From an uncultured Gammaproteobacteria bacterium (GTDB taxonomy: Bacteria; Pseudomonadota; Gammaproteobacteria; Pseudomonadales; Azotimanducaceae): DNA of 53,071 bases. Positions 1 through 8,234 of this stretch are shown here, piece after piece. Made by a program: the position numbers and the translations under genes. Position 1 is the first letter of the stretch, and the number at the start of each line of letters is the position of its first letter. The notes under the pieces were generated by a model. It had not been told where the DNA came from. It did not search any database and was given only the letters and a program-made list of their open reading frames with translations. The stretch lies in NCBI GenBank assembly GCA_913050035.1, contig CAJXAC010000007.1, positions 1 through 53,071 on the forward strand. The letters are read 5' to 3'.

Positions 1-466
1 TTGCTGCGTTGATTTTACTCGCCTCGCCGGCAAACACCTCGTAGATGATGTAGACCCAGAACAAGAGCGCAATAACGCCCATTATCATTGGGGCTATGCC
101 AAGCTCTCCGAAGAAGCCGAATACCAGCATCAAAATAGAAGCGCCCATCAAGCGGACAAACAGACCGGTGCTGACGACCGTGATTGCAGCCAAAATCAGG
201 TAAAATTCAACTATCTGCAGAGGCACGGTAAGTAGCCAGTCTACGTATCTCAATACCAGAGGAGTCTGGCCAGTCTCGACCCATACCCCTCGCATGTAGA
301 AGTAATGAATCGCCGCGATACCGGTCACCATAGCGGCAACGGTCAGTGAGGTTTTCCACTTGCCTTCAGCGCGATCGCGCTCAACAGTGAAAAAGTAAGT
401 AGCTGCGACCATTGCCGCAGAAATGATCCAGAAAGTAACGCCAACGTAATCGTTCGGGTCTAACAT
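1..466 (-). CDS. Proteorhodopsin, blue-tuned type (partial, C-terminus off the left edge)
   Basis: Light-driven retinal proton pump of the inner membrane. About 155 residues are visible, covering helices A to E; helices F and G and the retinal-binding lysine lie beyond base 1. The helix C segment RYVDWLLTVPLQIVEFYLIL is diagnostic. By alignment from memory with green proteorhodopsin, D76 is the Schiff-base counterion (D97), T80 and E87 complete the proton-pump DTE triad (E87 = donor E108), H54 matches H75, and Q84 occupies tuning position 105, where Gln gives blue absorption. The start at 466 has an AGGGAG ribosome site 6-7 nt upstream; an in-frame ATG at 472 abuts that site. The reading frame is closed by a TAG at 512-514, so no classical signal peptide is encoded. 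Family certain; absorption colour inferred. Confidence 0.95.
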   Translation of the reverse strand, partial: MLDPNDYVGVTFWIISAAMVAATYFFTVERDRAEGKWKTSLTVAAMVTGIAAIHYFYMRGVWVETGQTPLVLRYVDWLLTVPLQIVEFYLILAAITVVSTGLFVRLMGASILMLVFGFFGELGIAPMIMGVIALLFWVYIIYEVFAGEASKINAA

Positions 467-1097
467 TTCCATCTCCCTTTCGGTTTGTTCAAACGTCAAA
501 TACCCCGCGTCCTATGCCTAACCCTAGCTCAGCATTGCCTGCTCATCCCTCCGAAGAGCAGAGATCGCGATCCAAGGCCGTTCCATAGGCATCTGTCGTT
601 TGAAGTTTTCCTAGGTTGTTGCCGCCTCTAAGACGGCAGCGGGGTGTACTCCAGTCCATTGCAAAGCTGCGAATTTGTTTTTCGCCAATAACTAATTTTC
701 GCGAGCTTGTGCATCCTCAAATCATCTGCCTCCCGACAGTGATCCCCTATTCATTTACGCGCTCTATTGGCGATTACCTGCACCGAAATGACGCAGACGC
801 GCGCTGAACATGGATACAAAATTAGATATTGGTGCATGAAAGATAGGTGAAAGTCGCGTGGTCAAGGACTCACTTAATGGAGCACCGTTGACACCTAATT
901 CACCCAAAAATTTCAGGGTGGAGAGACGAAATTTAGTCTAACCTTATGAATTTATTATAAATTTTAAATTTGAGAGAAATTCAACAAATTTACACAGCTT
1001 ATCGATCAATAACAGAAATCAAGTATTCGCCATAAGACCGAACAAACACTAGAAATTAGCCCGCAAATAGAGGATGTTAAGAAGAAGGGAGGAGGAT
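467..1097. other. Intergenic region between divergent proteorhodopsin and nitroreductase genes
   Basis: About 630 bp without a convincing gene. It must hold the promoters of both flanking genes. The right half (about 930-1065) is clearly AT-rich, with a TTATAA-containing run and a short AT palindrome, and is the likelier promoter area for the rightward genes. A 63-codon open frame at 616-807 has no ribosome site and no recognisable sequence. No RNA gene is recognised. Confidence 0.5.
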
Positions 1098-1733
1098 ATG
1101 GATCTTTACGACGCAATGAGCACGCTGCGCGCGGTGCGAAGGCTACGACCAGACCCTATTGCTGAGGACGTGCAGCAACGCATTTTCAGTGCAGCAACCT
1201 GGGCACCAACTGGTGGCAACACCCAGCCATGGCGGTTAATCGCAGTAACAGAGCCGGCAAAAAAACAGGCGCTGCAAGACCTGTACAAACCACATTGGGA
1301 CGCCTATGTGCCCGGCTATGAAGCACGCTTGGAGACCATGCCAGAAGACGCAAAACCCAGCAGCATTAAAGCTCTGGATGCGGGCAATTATCTCGCAAGC
1401 CATATGTTCGAGGCGCCTTTAATCGCCGTATTCTGCTTTAACCCCAAATTAATGACGATTACCGACAGCGCGCTTGAGCGGCCGAGTGTGGTCGGCGGTG
1501 GTTCGGTCTATCCGGCGGTACAGAATTTTTTACTCGCCTGCCGCAATGAGGGCCTAGGTTGCGTACTAACCACCCTTCTGTGCTATGAGGAGGAAGCAGT
1601 TAAAGCACTCTTGAAACTCCCAGAAGATTGGCATACCTGTGCGCATATCCCTGTCGGTTATCCCGTATTGGGCGGACATGGCAAAATCCGGCGTCGCCCG
1701 GTGGATAAAATGGTTCGATTTAACGAATGGTAG
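1098..1733 (+). CDS. Nitroreductase family FMN-dependent oxidoreductase
   Basis: A flavoprotein of the nitroreductase superfamily, which uses NAD(P)H and FMN to reduce nitro groups, quinones or other electron-poor substrates. The 211-residue product has the usual N-terminal Arg-rich segment (LRAVRRLRPDPI) and the FMN-contact motif APTGGNTQPWR near residues 36-46, plus a C-terminal glycine-rich segment near 125-150. The start at 1098 is preceded by a strong GGGAGGAGG site; the longer in-frame ATG at 1074 would place that site inside the gene. It is followed 49 nt later by a PhyH-family gene in the same direction, so an operon is likely. Substrate unknown; family assignment is firm. Confidence 0.85.
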   Translation: MDLYDAMSTLRAVRRLRPDPIAEDVQQRIFSAATWAPTGGNTQPWRLIAVTEPAKKQALQDLYKPHWDAYVPGYEARLETMPEDAKPSSIKALDAGNYLASHMFEAPLIAVFCFNPKLMTITDSALERPSVVGGGSVYPAVQNFLLACRNEGLGCVLTTLLCYEEEAVKALLKLPEDWHTCAHIPVGYPVLGGHGKIRRRPVDKMVRFNEW

Positions 1734-1782
1734 AACGTGCTCTAAGCCCATAAATTTAGGGTTGACGCGCTGAGGGTAAGCC

Positions 1783-2730
1783 ATGGCTGCAGAATCAAAC
1801 AAAGAAGGTCAAAGCGGATATATCCAGGCACCAGAATTAGACGGTCCTGTAATTCTCGATGTTCCCTCGCCCACCGCCGATTTGAAGCAGGCTCTTAAAG
1901 ACCTTAACAGTCACGGCTGCTGCATTTTGCGCGACGCATTGAGCAGCAACACCGTCGAAGCACTGAAACAACAACTAGATCAACAATACGCGGCCGAGCA
2001 GGCCCTCGGCGAACTTTGTCCTGACCGTGGCGGCAGCAATAAACAGGTGCTGCCGAATATGGTGAACAAAGGTCAGCATTATCTAGATCTGGTGGAAGAC
2101 GCTAATACCGATACCATAGCCAGCTATCTACTGGGAAAACATTGGCTGCTTTCTAGTCTGACTGCCCATCTATTTGTTGGCGCTACTAACACACCAGAAC
2201 TCATCCACAGAGATCAAGGCCAGATACCGGCCTCAATCGAATTCCCTGCACTGTGCAATTTATTTTATCTGTTAGATGACTTCACGCCACAAAGGGGCAG
2301 CACAGTGATTTTTCCGGGCAGTCACCGTTGGCCCCTGAACTATCGGGTGCATCCACCAAAGCCACAACTTGGACACCAAATCAACGCACCCGCCGGCAGC
2401 TTATTTGTATTCGACGGTCGACTTTGGCATGGCACTGGCGTCAACCTTGAGGGCCATCCACGCCGCGCAATTTCTGTCTTCTGCTGCGCGCCGTGGGTAC
2501 GCCAACAAGAAAATGCATGCGTATCAACAGCCCGGGACATTTTCGAACAAGCCAGCCCAAAGCTACGCGCACGTCTGGGACTCAGAACCTACGGTACGCT
2601 GGGCAATATAAATGGCACCAGAGTCGAACACCAAAGAGCTGCCTTTGGTAGCACAGACGTAGAGTTTCCGGACGCTTTAATCGGCGAAAACGCCCAGCTG
2701 ATTCCACTGCCGGTAACGCGCAGGGAATAA
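1783..2730 (+). CDS. PhyH (phytanoyl-CoA dioxygenase) family Fe(II)/2-oxoglutarate oxygenase
   Basis: Predicted non-haem iron oxygenase that hydroxylates a small molecule using 2-oxoglutarate and O2. The 315-residue protein shows the double-stranded beta-helix metal triad: H142-x-D144 in IHRDQGQ and distal H216 in LWHGTG, with R227/R228 as candidate 2-oxoglutarate ligands. GSTVIFPGSHRW (residues 172-183) is a typical PhyH segment. It resembles the second PhyH gene at 9948-11189, including a shared QQEN...SPKL segment near the C-terminus, so the two are probably paralogues or act in one pathway. It lies between the nitroreductase and the transporter gene on the same strand. Substrate cannot be read from sequence. 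Confidence 0.87.
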   Translation: MAAESNKEGQSGYIQAPELDGPVILDVPSPTADLKQALKDLNSHGCCILRDALSSNTVEALKQQLDQQYAAEQALGELCPDRGGSNKQVLPNMVNKGQHYLDLVEDANTDTIASYLLGKHWLLSSLTAHLFVGATNTPELIHRDQGQIPASIEFPALCNLFYLLDDFTPQRGSTVIFPGSHRWPLNYRVHPPKPQLGHQINAPAGSLFVFDGRLWHGTGVNLEGHPRRAISVFCCAPWVRQQENACVSTARDIFEQASPKLRARLGLRTYGTLGNINGTRVEHQRAAFGSTDVEFPDALIGENAQLIPLPVTRRE

Positions 2731-2770
2731 CACGAGCGCATTTTAGGACCTGACTCAGAAGGGGGATCAT

Positions 2771-4288
2771 GTGTCAGACAAGAAATCTTTAGGAACCTAT
2801 CAGATGGCGTCTTACGGCGCGCCATCATTACCCCTGTCTATGGTTAGCCTGCCACTGGCCGTCTACCTCACTCCAGTATACGCAGACTCTGCAGGCTTTG
2901 GGCTGAGTCTTGGATTTGTTGGTTTGGTACTGGCTTTGTCGCGAGTCTTCGATGGAGTAACCGATCCAGTGATCGGTTTTCTATCTGATCGCATGCGCAC
3001 CCGATGGGGCCGCCGCCGGCCCTTCATATTGATCGGCATGCCGATATTTATGCTCGGGGTTTGGTTACTGTGGATTCCGCCCATCGAATTTTCAGAAGTA
3101 ACCATGCTGGGACTGACGTTTAATACCGGCTACCCGTATTTGCTCGGGGTGCTGGTGATTATGTATATCGGGGCCACAATCAAAGACGTTCCCTATTCTG
3201 CTTGGGGTGCCGAACTGGCGCAGGGGTATAACGAACGTACGTTGATCATGAGTTGGAAGGAGGCATTCACGGTATCTGGCTCACTCATTGGTGCCATGAC
3301 ACCAGCAATCATCGTGTTCTGGGGATATACCAAACCTACCGATAACGTCTATTTCTTAACGATCGGATTGGTCATCATAATGCCCATTTTGATCTTCAAC
3401 ATGCTGGCCGTCGTGCCAGAGTATCCGGTCAAAGAAAGCGAGAGCAACCGCCTGCCGATACGCGAGAGCTTCAAGTACGTATGGGCCAACGAGCCTTATC
3501 GCAAACTGGTCATCATCTTTCTGTTTTCGACGATCGGCTCGGCGATGACGAACTCGCTAAGCTTCTTTTTTGTGAAACATGTACTGCTCGCCGGCGATTT
3601 ATACGGCTTCTATTTGGCGCCCTACTTTATTTCTCAGATCATAGCGATTCCATTGTGGTTCAAATTGTCAGCCCGAATTGGAAAACACCGCGCCACCATG
3701 GTGGCAATTTTCTGGTACGCGCTCTGGTCATGCTTTATTCCTTTGATCGCCATTGCTCCACAAGAATGGTTTACCGCTATGGAGTTGAGCAAACTGCTGT
3801 CCTTTCTCCCTGATAGTTGGATGGTGGGATTGAATGCCCAATTTGAAGGCATTCCTACCGGGAAATTCGCGCTGTTTATTGGAGTTATGTGCTTGAAGGG
3901 CAGCGCAATCGGCGCACTCAGCGCCCTGCCTTATGCAATGGCGGCCGACGTCATCGATCTTGACAGCGCCCAAACAGGTAAGCGTCAAGGTGGAGCCTAT
4001 TTCAGCATATGGCTGATGACTCGGAAGCTAGCCTATGGACTAGGTTTAGTGGTCGGCACCACCGCCGCTACGATTGTTGGCTTCAATTCCCTGGCCGACC
4101 CAATCAGTAACCCTAATAGTTCTTACACGCTAATTTGGTTAGCTTGCCTGTATTCCATCGTGCCCGCGGTCTTTAAGTTTATCGCGGTGCCCATGCTCTG
4201 GAACTACTCGCTAACCGAAGAAAGGCTTGCGCAAATACAGGCAGAGATAGCCGAAAAGGAGCAGGCCACCAATCCAGCACCAGTTTAA
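2771..4288 (+). CDS. MFS transporter of the GPH (glycoside-pentoside-hexuronide:cation symporter) type
   Basis: Inner-membrane secondary transporter of 505 residues with about 12 hydrophobic segments. The loop 2-3 signature is clear: DGVTDPVIGFLSDR followed by RWGRRRPF, at residues 61-84, which is characteristic of GPH/MFS_2 carriers. Families with this fold import sugars, glycosides and sulfonated or other small molecules with a cation. The start is GTG at 2771 with a GGGGG ribosome site 5 nt upstream; an ATG one base earlier is out of frame. It sits between two Fe(II) oxygenase genes, so it may import their substrate (inference). A perfect 11-bp stem-loop follows the stop codon. Confidence 0.87.
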   Translation: MSDKKSLGTYQMASYGAPSLPLSMVSLPLAVYLTPVYADSAGFGLSLGFVGLVLALSRVFDGVTDPVIGFLSDRMRTRWGRRRPFILIGMPIFMLGVWLLWIPPIEFSEVTMLGLTFNTGYPYLLGVLVIMYIGATIKDVPYSAWGAELAQGYNERTLIMSWKEAFTVSGSLIGAMTPAIIVFWGYTKPTDNVYFLTIGLVIIMPILIFNMLAVVPEYPVKESESNRLPIRESFKYVWANEPYRKLVIIFLFSTIGSAMTNSLSFFFVKHVLLAGDLYGFYLAPYFISQIIAIPLWFKLSARIGKHRATMVAIFWYALWSCFIPLIAIAPQEWFTAMELSKLLSFLPDSWMVGLNAQFEGIPTGKFALFIGVMCLKGSAIGALSALPYAMAADVIDLDSAQTGKRQGGAYFSIWLMTRKLAYGLGLVVGTTAATIVGFNSLADPISNPNSSYTLIWLACLYSIVPAVFKFIAVPMLWNYSLTEERLAQIQAEIAEKEQATNPAPV

Positions 4289-4298
4289 CCGTTAGCGC

Positions 4299-4327
4299 GC
4301 TCATGCGCCCCAGAGCGGCGCATGAGC
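4299..4327 (+). terminator. Perfect 11-bp inverted repeat after the transporter gene
   Basis: GCTCATGCGCC at 4299-4309 pairs perfectly with GGCGCATGAGC at 4317-4327 around a 7-nt loop. No T-run follows on the plus strand, so it may act as a weak terminator or as a 3' mRNA-stabilising hairpin rather than a full intrinsic terminator. Its position just past the transporter stop argues that the next gene starts downstream of it. Confidence 0.5.
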
Positions 4328-4434
4328 CTGGCAAAAGACATGCCTCTCACAACGGCTCTGCCGCGCTATCTGGCCTTTGCCGGCCGGTCAGCGCTAAGGT
4401 TAAACTGGGCGGTACGCTGCTGAACGAGAATTCT

Positions 4435-5259
4435 ATGGCCTTTGCCACGCCTATTACCCCGACTATTGGTGCCGAGATACAGGGTCTGGACCTACGGCGG
4501 CAATTCGATGCAACTACTAAGGCGTGGGTTGCTGAACAACTAGTGCAGCACAAAGTGATCTTCTTTCGCGACCAACAAATAAGTGCCCCGCAACACTTAG
4601 AATTTGCTCGACAATTCGGTCAACTAGAGACACACCCCGTGAATCCCAAAGACGGTTTCCCGGAGTTGCTGGTGCTGCACAACGATTCAGACCGTCCGCC
4701 TGCCGATACAGCAATATGGCACTCGGATGTTACTTGGCGCCCCCAGCCTTCTTTGGGGTCAATACTCATCGCGAGAAAGGTTCCGGAAGTCGGCGGTGAC
4801 ACCCTATTCGCCGATATGGAGGCCGCATATGCCGGCCTAGACGACTCTACTCGGGCACAGATTGATGGCTGCAACGCGATACATCGCTTCGAGCCGATGC
4901 GTCAGTACTTGGTGCAGAGCGGCGCGGACGCCAAGCAACTGGCCAAATTCGAAAAGAAGTATCCAGATGTAACCCATCCAATCGTGCGCACACACCCGGT
5001 AACCGGGCGCAAATCGATCTATGTAAACGCCCTGTTTACCGTAGGCATTGAAGGGATGACTAACGCTCAAGCCCTGCCATTACTGGATAAATTATTCGCT
5101 ACTGCAACGCGACCAGAATACCAGTGTCGATTTCAATGGCGCGAAAACTCGATCGCGTTTTGGGACAACCGCGCAGCTCAGCACTACGCAACAGCAGACT
5201 ACTATCCACATGAGCGAATAATGGAGCGAGCCACCATCGAAGGCGACACGCCGATTTAA
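4435..5259 (+). CDS. TauD/TfdA family 2-oxoglutarate-dependent dioxygenase
   Basis: Predicted Fe(II)/2-oxoglutarate dioxygenase related to taurine and 2,4-D dioxygenases; such enzymes hydroxylate carbons next to sulfonate, ether or similar groups so that the product fragments. The 274-residue product has H96-x-D98 in IWHSDVTW, the distal H250 in FWDNRAAQHY, and the family tail PHERIMERATI with 2-oxoglutarate-binding arginines near 261-265. The ATG at 4435 gives the normal TauD N-terminus (PTIGAEIQGLDL). An in-frame ATG at 4303 lies inside the preceding stem-loop and would add 44 residues unlike the family. The ribosome site is weak (GAACGAGAA). Substrate is unknown. Confidence 0.88.
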   Translation: MAFATPITPTIGAEIQGLDLRRQFDATTKAWVAEQLVQHKVIFFRDQQISAPQHLEFARQFGQLETHPVNPKDGFPELLVLHNDSDRPPADTAIWHSDVTWRPQPSLGSILIARKVPEVGGDTLFADMEAAYAGLDDSTRAQIDGCNAIHRFEPMRQYLVQSGADAKQLAKFEKKYPDVTHPIVRTHPVTGRKSIYVNALFTVGIEGMTNAQALPLLDKLFATATRPEYQCRFQWRENSIAFWDNRAAQHYATADYYPHERIMERATIEGDTPI

Positions 5260-5309
5260 TATCAGGGGCTAATCCATCACCTGCCTTGAAGCGTCCCCGA
5301 AATCGGCTG

Positions 5310-6518
5310 TTAGTCGCGGGACTCCCGATAACGTTTCCCGCGCTCTGCGGCCAACTTATAGGCCGCAGCGGTTTCCGCTTCGACTTCCGCGCGCTGTTTT
5401 TCGCTCAGCTCTTTAAACTCTTCCACCCACCAACGCCGGGTGACTTGAGGAAAGGTGCCCATCCGGTTAACACAGGCATTAGCGCCCCGATCGCGGCCCG
5501 CATTATAGCCAGCAGCGCCTTGCACCGATGCTTCGGTCTTGCCGAACGGAATCAAATCCCCCTCCATTTTCGGAATCAGGAAGTACGGCATGGATACACG
5601 CGTCTCTCCCCTGGGAATTAAGGTAGTGTTCACTCGATGCAACGTCGCCGAGTAGCGGCCCTCGCTCAAGTGCATTAACGTGCCCCCCGTATTAACAATC
5701 ACTGACCCGGGTATTACCGGTACATGATAGTCGCCCTCTGCAGTACGACAGGTCACTGGCGCATCCATCCATTGACCCTCACCCGCCACCACCTGCAGAC
5801 CTGGGCGATCATTAATCAAAAGCGCAATAAAGGGTGGGCCGTCGATATGTGCACCAACATTTTTGCTGTCAAATTGCGCATAAGCCTTACGCACCTCTTG
5901 CTGAGCATCATCCGCAAATACATCAAGACTGAAATTGTGATTCAAACTTGCAGCGAGATCCGGGTCAGCAAAATCAAAGTACTGACGAAACTCAGCCGGA
6001 TCCTCACCCAATGATTCAACAATTAACTCGCCTAATTCATGAGTGAGACGATGGTAGGTGAGATTCAACTCCTCGATAAGCGGGCGAAATCCGGGCAGAG
6101 AATCAGTCTTCGGCCAAGTATTAGGGCCTCGAAACAGGCGTTTATGTATTGGCTGTGAGGTATCGTCGTGAGCACACAACGGCTCTTGCTCAAAACCGTA
6201 CTGAAAATTCTCAATTACCTGACCATGACCTCGATCAGCTGGGGTTGGCAATGTATAGCCACGAAAATATGGCGTATTAGAAATATGCGCTGTTTTCTTC
6301 AAATCCATCGGTGCGTCGAAAAAACCTCGCACCTCGCGGAACGCCCGCTGCTGAAAATCATCATCCAGCCCCGGCGCATTGGTTAGCACCAGAAAACCGC
6401 ATTCAGACAACGCGAATCGCAGATCTCGCAAAAATTTCTCGCGATTGTGCCGCAAATCGAGCCAGTCGACCGTCGGGATCTCTTGCATCCCTTCATCACT
6501 CTCGGTTTTTTCAGCCAT
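5310..6518 (-). CDS. Isopenicillin N synthase-like 2OG-Fe(II) oxygenase
   Basis: Plant/fungal-type 2OG-Fe(II) oxygenase of 402 residues, with an N-terminal DIOX_N domain (IPTVDWLDL, residues 14-22) and a C-terminal catalytic barrel. The metal triad is H224-x-D226 (GAHIDG) and H294 (TLHRVN), with R307-x-S309 (RVSM) as the canonical 2-oxoglutarate-binding pair. GSVIVNTGGTLMHLSEGRYSA is the usual conserved block before the distal His. It starts at an ATG preceded by GGAGGG, and converges on the TauD-family gene with a 50-nt gap. Presence of RxS suggests a 2OG-dependent oxygenase rather than true isopenicillin N synthase chemistry. Substrate is unknown. Confidence 0.85.
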   Translation of the reverse strand: MAEKTESDEGMQEIPTVDWLDLRHNREKFLRDLRFALSECGFLVLTNAPGLDDDFQQRAFREVRGFFDAPMDLKKTAHISNTPYFRGYTLPTPADRGHGQVIENFQYGFEQEPLCAHDDTSQPIHKRLFRGPNTWPKTDSLPGFRPLIEELNLTYHRLTHELGELIVESLGEDPAEFRQYFDFADPDLAASLNHNFSLDVFADDAQQEVRKAYAQFDSKNVGAHIDGPPFIALLINDRPGLQVVAGEGQWMDAPVTCRTAEGDYHVPVIPGSVIVNTGGTLMHLSEGRYSATLHRVNTTLIPRGETRVSMPYFLIPKMEGDLIPFGKTEASVQGAAGYNAGRDRGANACVNRMGTFPQVTRRWWVEEFKELSEKQRAEVEAETAAAYKLAAERGKRYRESRD

Positions 6519-6628
6519 TGATCCCTCCGAAGCCTACCCTTTTGTAAGATAATAACGGCTAATATTGATCCAAGTTCAACAACATGCAGCGCGCAAGCTG
6601 CTTTACAGCTGTACCTGCCCGCCAAATA

Positions 6629-6712
6629 CTATGCGTTGGCGACAAAGTAAGCCGCGGTGAAAATCAACACGTAAGCTACAGCGTAGTAACATAGAAGTGC
6701 TTTTGTCGACAT
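6629..6712 (-). CDS. Possible 27-residue single-pass membrane microprotein
   Basis: A short frame starting at ATG 6712 with a GGAGG ribosome site exactly 7 nt upstream and ending at TAG. The product begins MSTKALLCYYAVAYVLIF and continues to a hydrophobic alanine-rich end, so it would be a single membrane helix with a short N-terminal Lys-containing tail. It is in the same direction as the IPNS-like gene, 110 nt upstream of it. No family is recognised. A chance open frame of this length is common, so the ribosome site and uninterrupted hydrophobicity are the only support. Confidence 0.4.
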   Translation of the reverse strand: MSTKALLCYYAVAYVLIFTAAYFVANA

Positions 6713-6865
6713 CGCTTAACCTCCATTCATAGTTGACTGTACCTTAACGAAGAGCAGCCGCCTTCGCATCCTAGTGTTCAACGACAGTGGCACCTGGCGC
6801 AAGGTTGCCAGACTGTGCACAGTTGCTCAGACTCAGATCATCTTTGATATCTAAGAGGGCTAATA

Positions 6866-7348
6866 ATGCAAAGGTCGGCAATTATGTCTGACTGCGGGGC
6901 TTATCGTTATGAACTGCGTCGAATCTGGGACAGTAGTCTACCAATCCTGCTATGGGTGGGCCTGAATCCAAGTACCGCAGACCATATTAATGACGATCCT
7001 ACAAACCGAAGAATTGCTGGCTTCAGCAAAACTTGGGGCTATGGCGGTTATGTACTGGCAAACCTATTTGCCTATCGCGCGATAAGTCCAAAAACACTAA
7101 AACAGGCCCCAGACCCGATCGGCCCTGATAACGATAAACATCTGAAAAAACTCTCCCGCGCCGCAGCGCACACCATTTGCGCATGGGGCAACCATGGCGC
7201 ACTCCTGCAACGCGCGGCAAAGGTACTACCATTACTGGATCGACCGCTGGCGTTAGGCATCACCAAACAACATCAGCCACTGCATCCCCTATATTGCCCA
7301 GCCGACCGACAACCAAAGCTATTTTTCAGCCTGACAGCGACAGCTTAA
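6866..7348 (+). CDS. DUF1643 domain protein
   Basis: A 160-residue soluble protein of the DUF1643 family. The diagnostic N-terminal block is visible: YRYELRRIWD, then LLWVGLNPSTAD and DPTNRRIAGFSKTWGYGG (roughly residues 13-60), followed by NLFAYRAISPKTLK. The function of the family is unknown to me. The ATG at 6866 has an AGAGGG ribosome site 7-8 nt upstream; the ATG at 6884 is a possible alternative. It stands alone between genes of the opposite strand, converging with the GFA-family gene 28 nt downstream. Confidence 0.85.
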   Translation: MQRSAIMSDCGAYRYELRRIWDSSLPILLWVGLNPSTADHINDDPTNRRIAGFSKTWGYGGYVLANLFAYRAISPKTLKQAPDPIGPDNDKHLKKLSRAAAHTICAWGNHGALLQRAAKVLPLLDRPLALGITKQHQPLHPLYCPADRQPKLFFSLTATA

Positions 7349-7376
7349 ACCCACCAAATAAGTAGGCCCGTGCCCA

Positions 7377-7775
7377 TCACCCCTCGGGTAAAGATTCCAA
7401 CTGGCTTGGCACACGCCCCCAATTCGGCGCATCGTTCTCGCAATGAACCATTGTCGGCTGAAAATTATCAGGGTCGTCTAACGAGCCACCCGATACGCTG
7501 GCAAAACCTAAATCTAAGTCGGCCCAGAGCCGACTCCCACAGGTCGCACAAAAATTTCTCGTATTGGTTCTGCCCGATTTCGCCATCACACTGTAGCTTG
7601 ATGGTTGACCCTGATCGAGATTCAGATCGGTGCGCTGCACGATATAGGCCGCATAGCCATCTGTGCCGCTAACTCTTCTGCAATCCGCGCAATAACAAAA
7701 GAGTTGCATTACCGGCTCGCCAACGATGCTGTAACGCACCGCACCACATAAACAACCCCCTGTAACCTTATCTAT
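7377..7775 (-). CDS. GFA/CENP-V family zinc protein, apparently starting at AUA
   Basis: A 132-residue zinc-binding protein of the Gfa (glutathione-dependent formaldehyde-activating-like) family; most members have no proven activity. Cysteines sit in the family pattern: C8-x-C10 (GGCLCGAVRY), C27-x-C29 and C32 (CYCADC), and C76-xx-C79 (CATCG). The first canonical start codon in the frame is GTG 7739, which would delete the first CxC pair. The frame stays open upstream to TAG at 7785-7787 and contains no ATG, GTG or TTG, but an AGGAGG ribosome site (7781-7786) is followed 5 nt later by ATA at 7773-7775, giving IDKVTGGCLCGAVRY, the expected N-terminus. I infer initiation at AUA; a one-base change from ATG, or a sequencing error, is the alternative. 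Confidence 0.75.
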   Translation of the reverse strand: MDKVTGGCLCGAVRYSIVGEPVMQLFCYCADCRRVSGTDGYAAYIVQRTDLNLDQGQPSSYSVMAKSGRTNTRNFCATCGSRLWADLDLGFASVSGGSLDDPDNFQPTMVHCENDAPNWGRVPSQLESLPEG

Positions 7776-7985
7776 AACAACCTCCTAATATCATCCTTCA
7801 TTCCTGCTCTCGCTAAAGCAACTCGAGACACGAGGGCAGAGTATTGTCTTTGAGCCGACGTGGGGGTTAAAGCAGCTCTACCACCATAATCGAGCTAGAT
7901 TTAGGGTAATCACACGCCGAATACTGGGCCAATACATCCTAGGCTTAATGGCCAACCATCCAGTACTGCGATTTCTGGCGTTTAA

Positions 7986-8234
7986 CTAATCGCCTTGAGG
8001 TTCGCGCAGATTTCGCGCGCGCCAGGGCAACCACGCAAAAGCTCCGAGGACTAGTCTGTTTAGTAAAACGAAAATCAGGTAAGGCAGGCCAGCAAGAACA
8101 ATAACGACCAATATGTAGACAAGGGTTGGCACAAATCCCAGATTTAGCTGTAACAATAAGTAGAGCCCTACAAGAGTTACCGCGCATAAATAAGAAAAGC
8201 CCAACCAACTAAGACATTTACCAAAAAGTTCCAT
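7986..8234 (-). CDS. Small two-helix membrane protein, unknown function
   Basis: An 82-residue hydrophobic protein with two predicted membrane segments (about residues 9-30 and 34-58) and a basic C-terminal tail (WLPWRARNLREPQGD). The start at ATG 8234 is supported by a GTAGGAGAGGT ribosome site. No family is recognised. A second, overlapping open frame on the same strand (7945-8208) lacks a ribosome site and has no membrane pattern, so this frame is preferred. It is a single-gene unit with more than 150 nt of empty sequence on its left. Confidence 0.55.
   Translation of the reverse strand: MELFGKCLSWLGFSYLCAVTLVGLYLLLQLNLGFVPTLVYILVVIVLAGLPYLIFVLLNRLVLGAFAWLPWRARNLREPQGD

Noticed and set aside
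616-807. 63-codon open frame upstream of the nitroreductase
   Set aside because: No ribosome site and no recognisable sequence; low-complexity translation and no family likeness.
4303-4434. Longer start for the TauD-family gene at ATG 4303
   Set aside because: The ATG is inside a perfect hairpin and the added residues do not resemble the family.
7945-8208. Second overlapping frame on the minus strand
   Set aside because: The 7986-8234 frame has a ribosome site and clean membrane helices; this one has neither.
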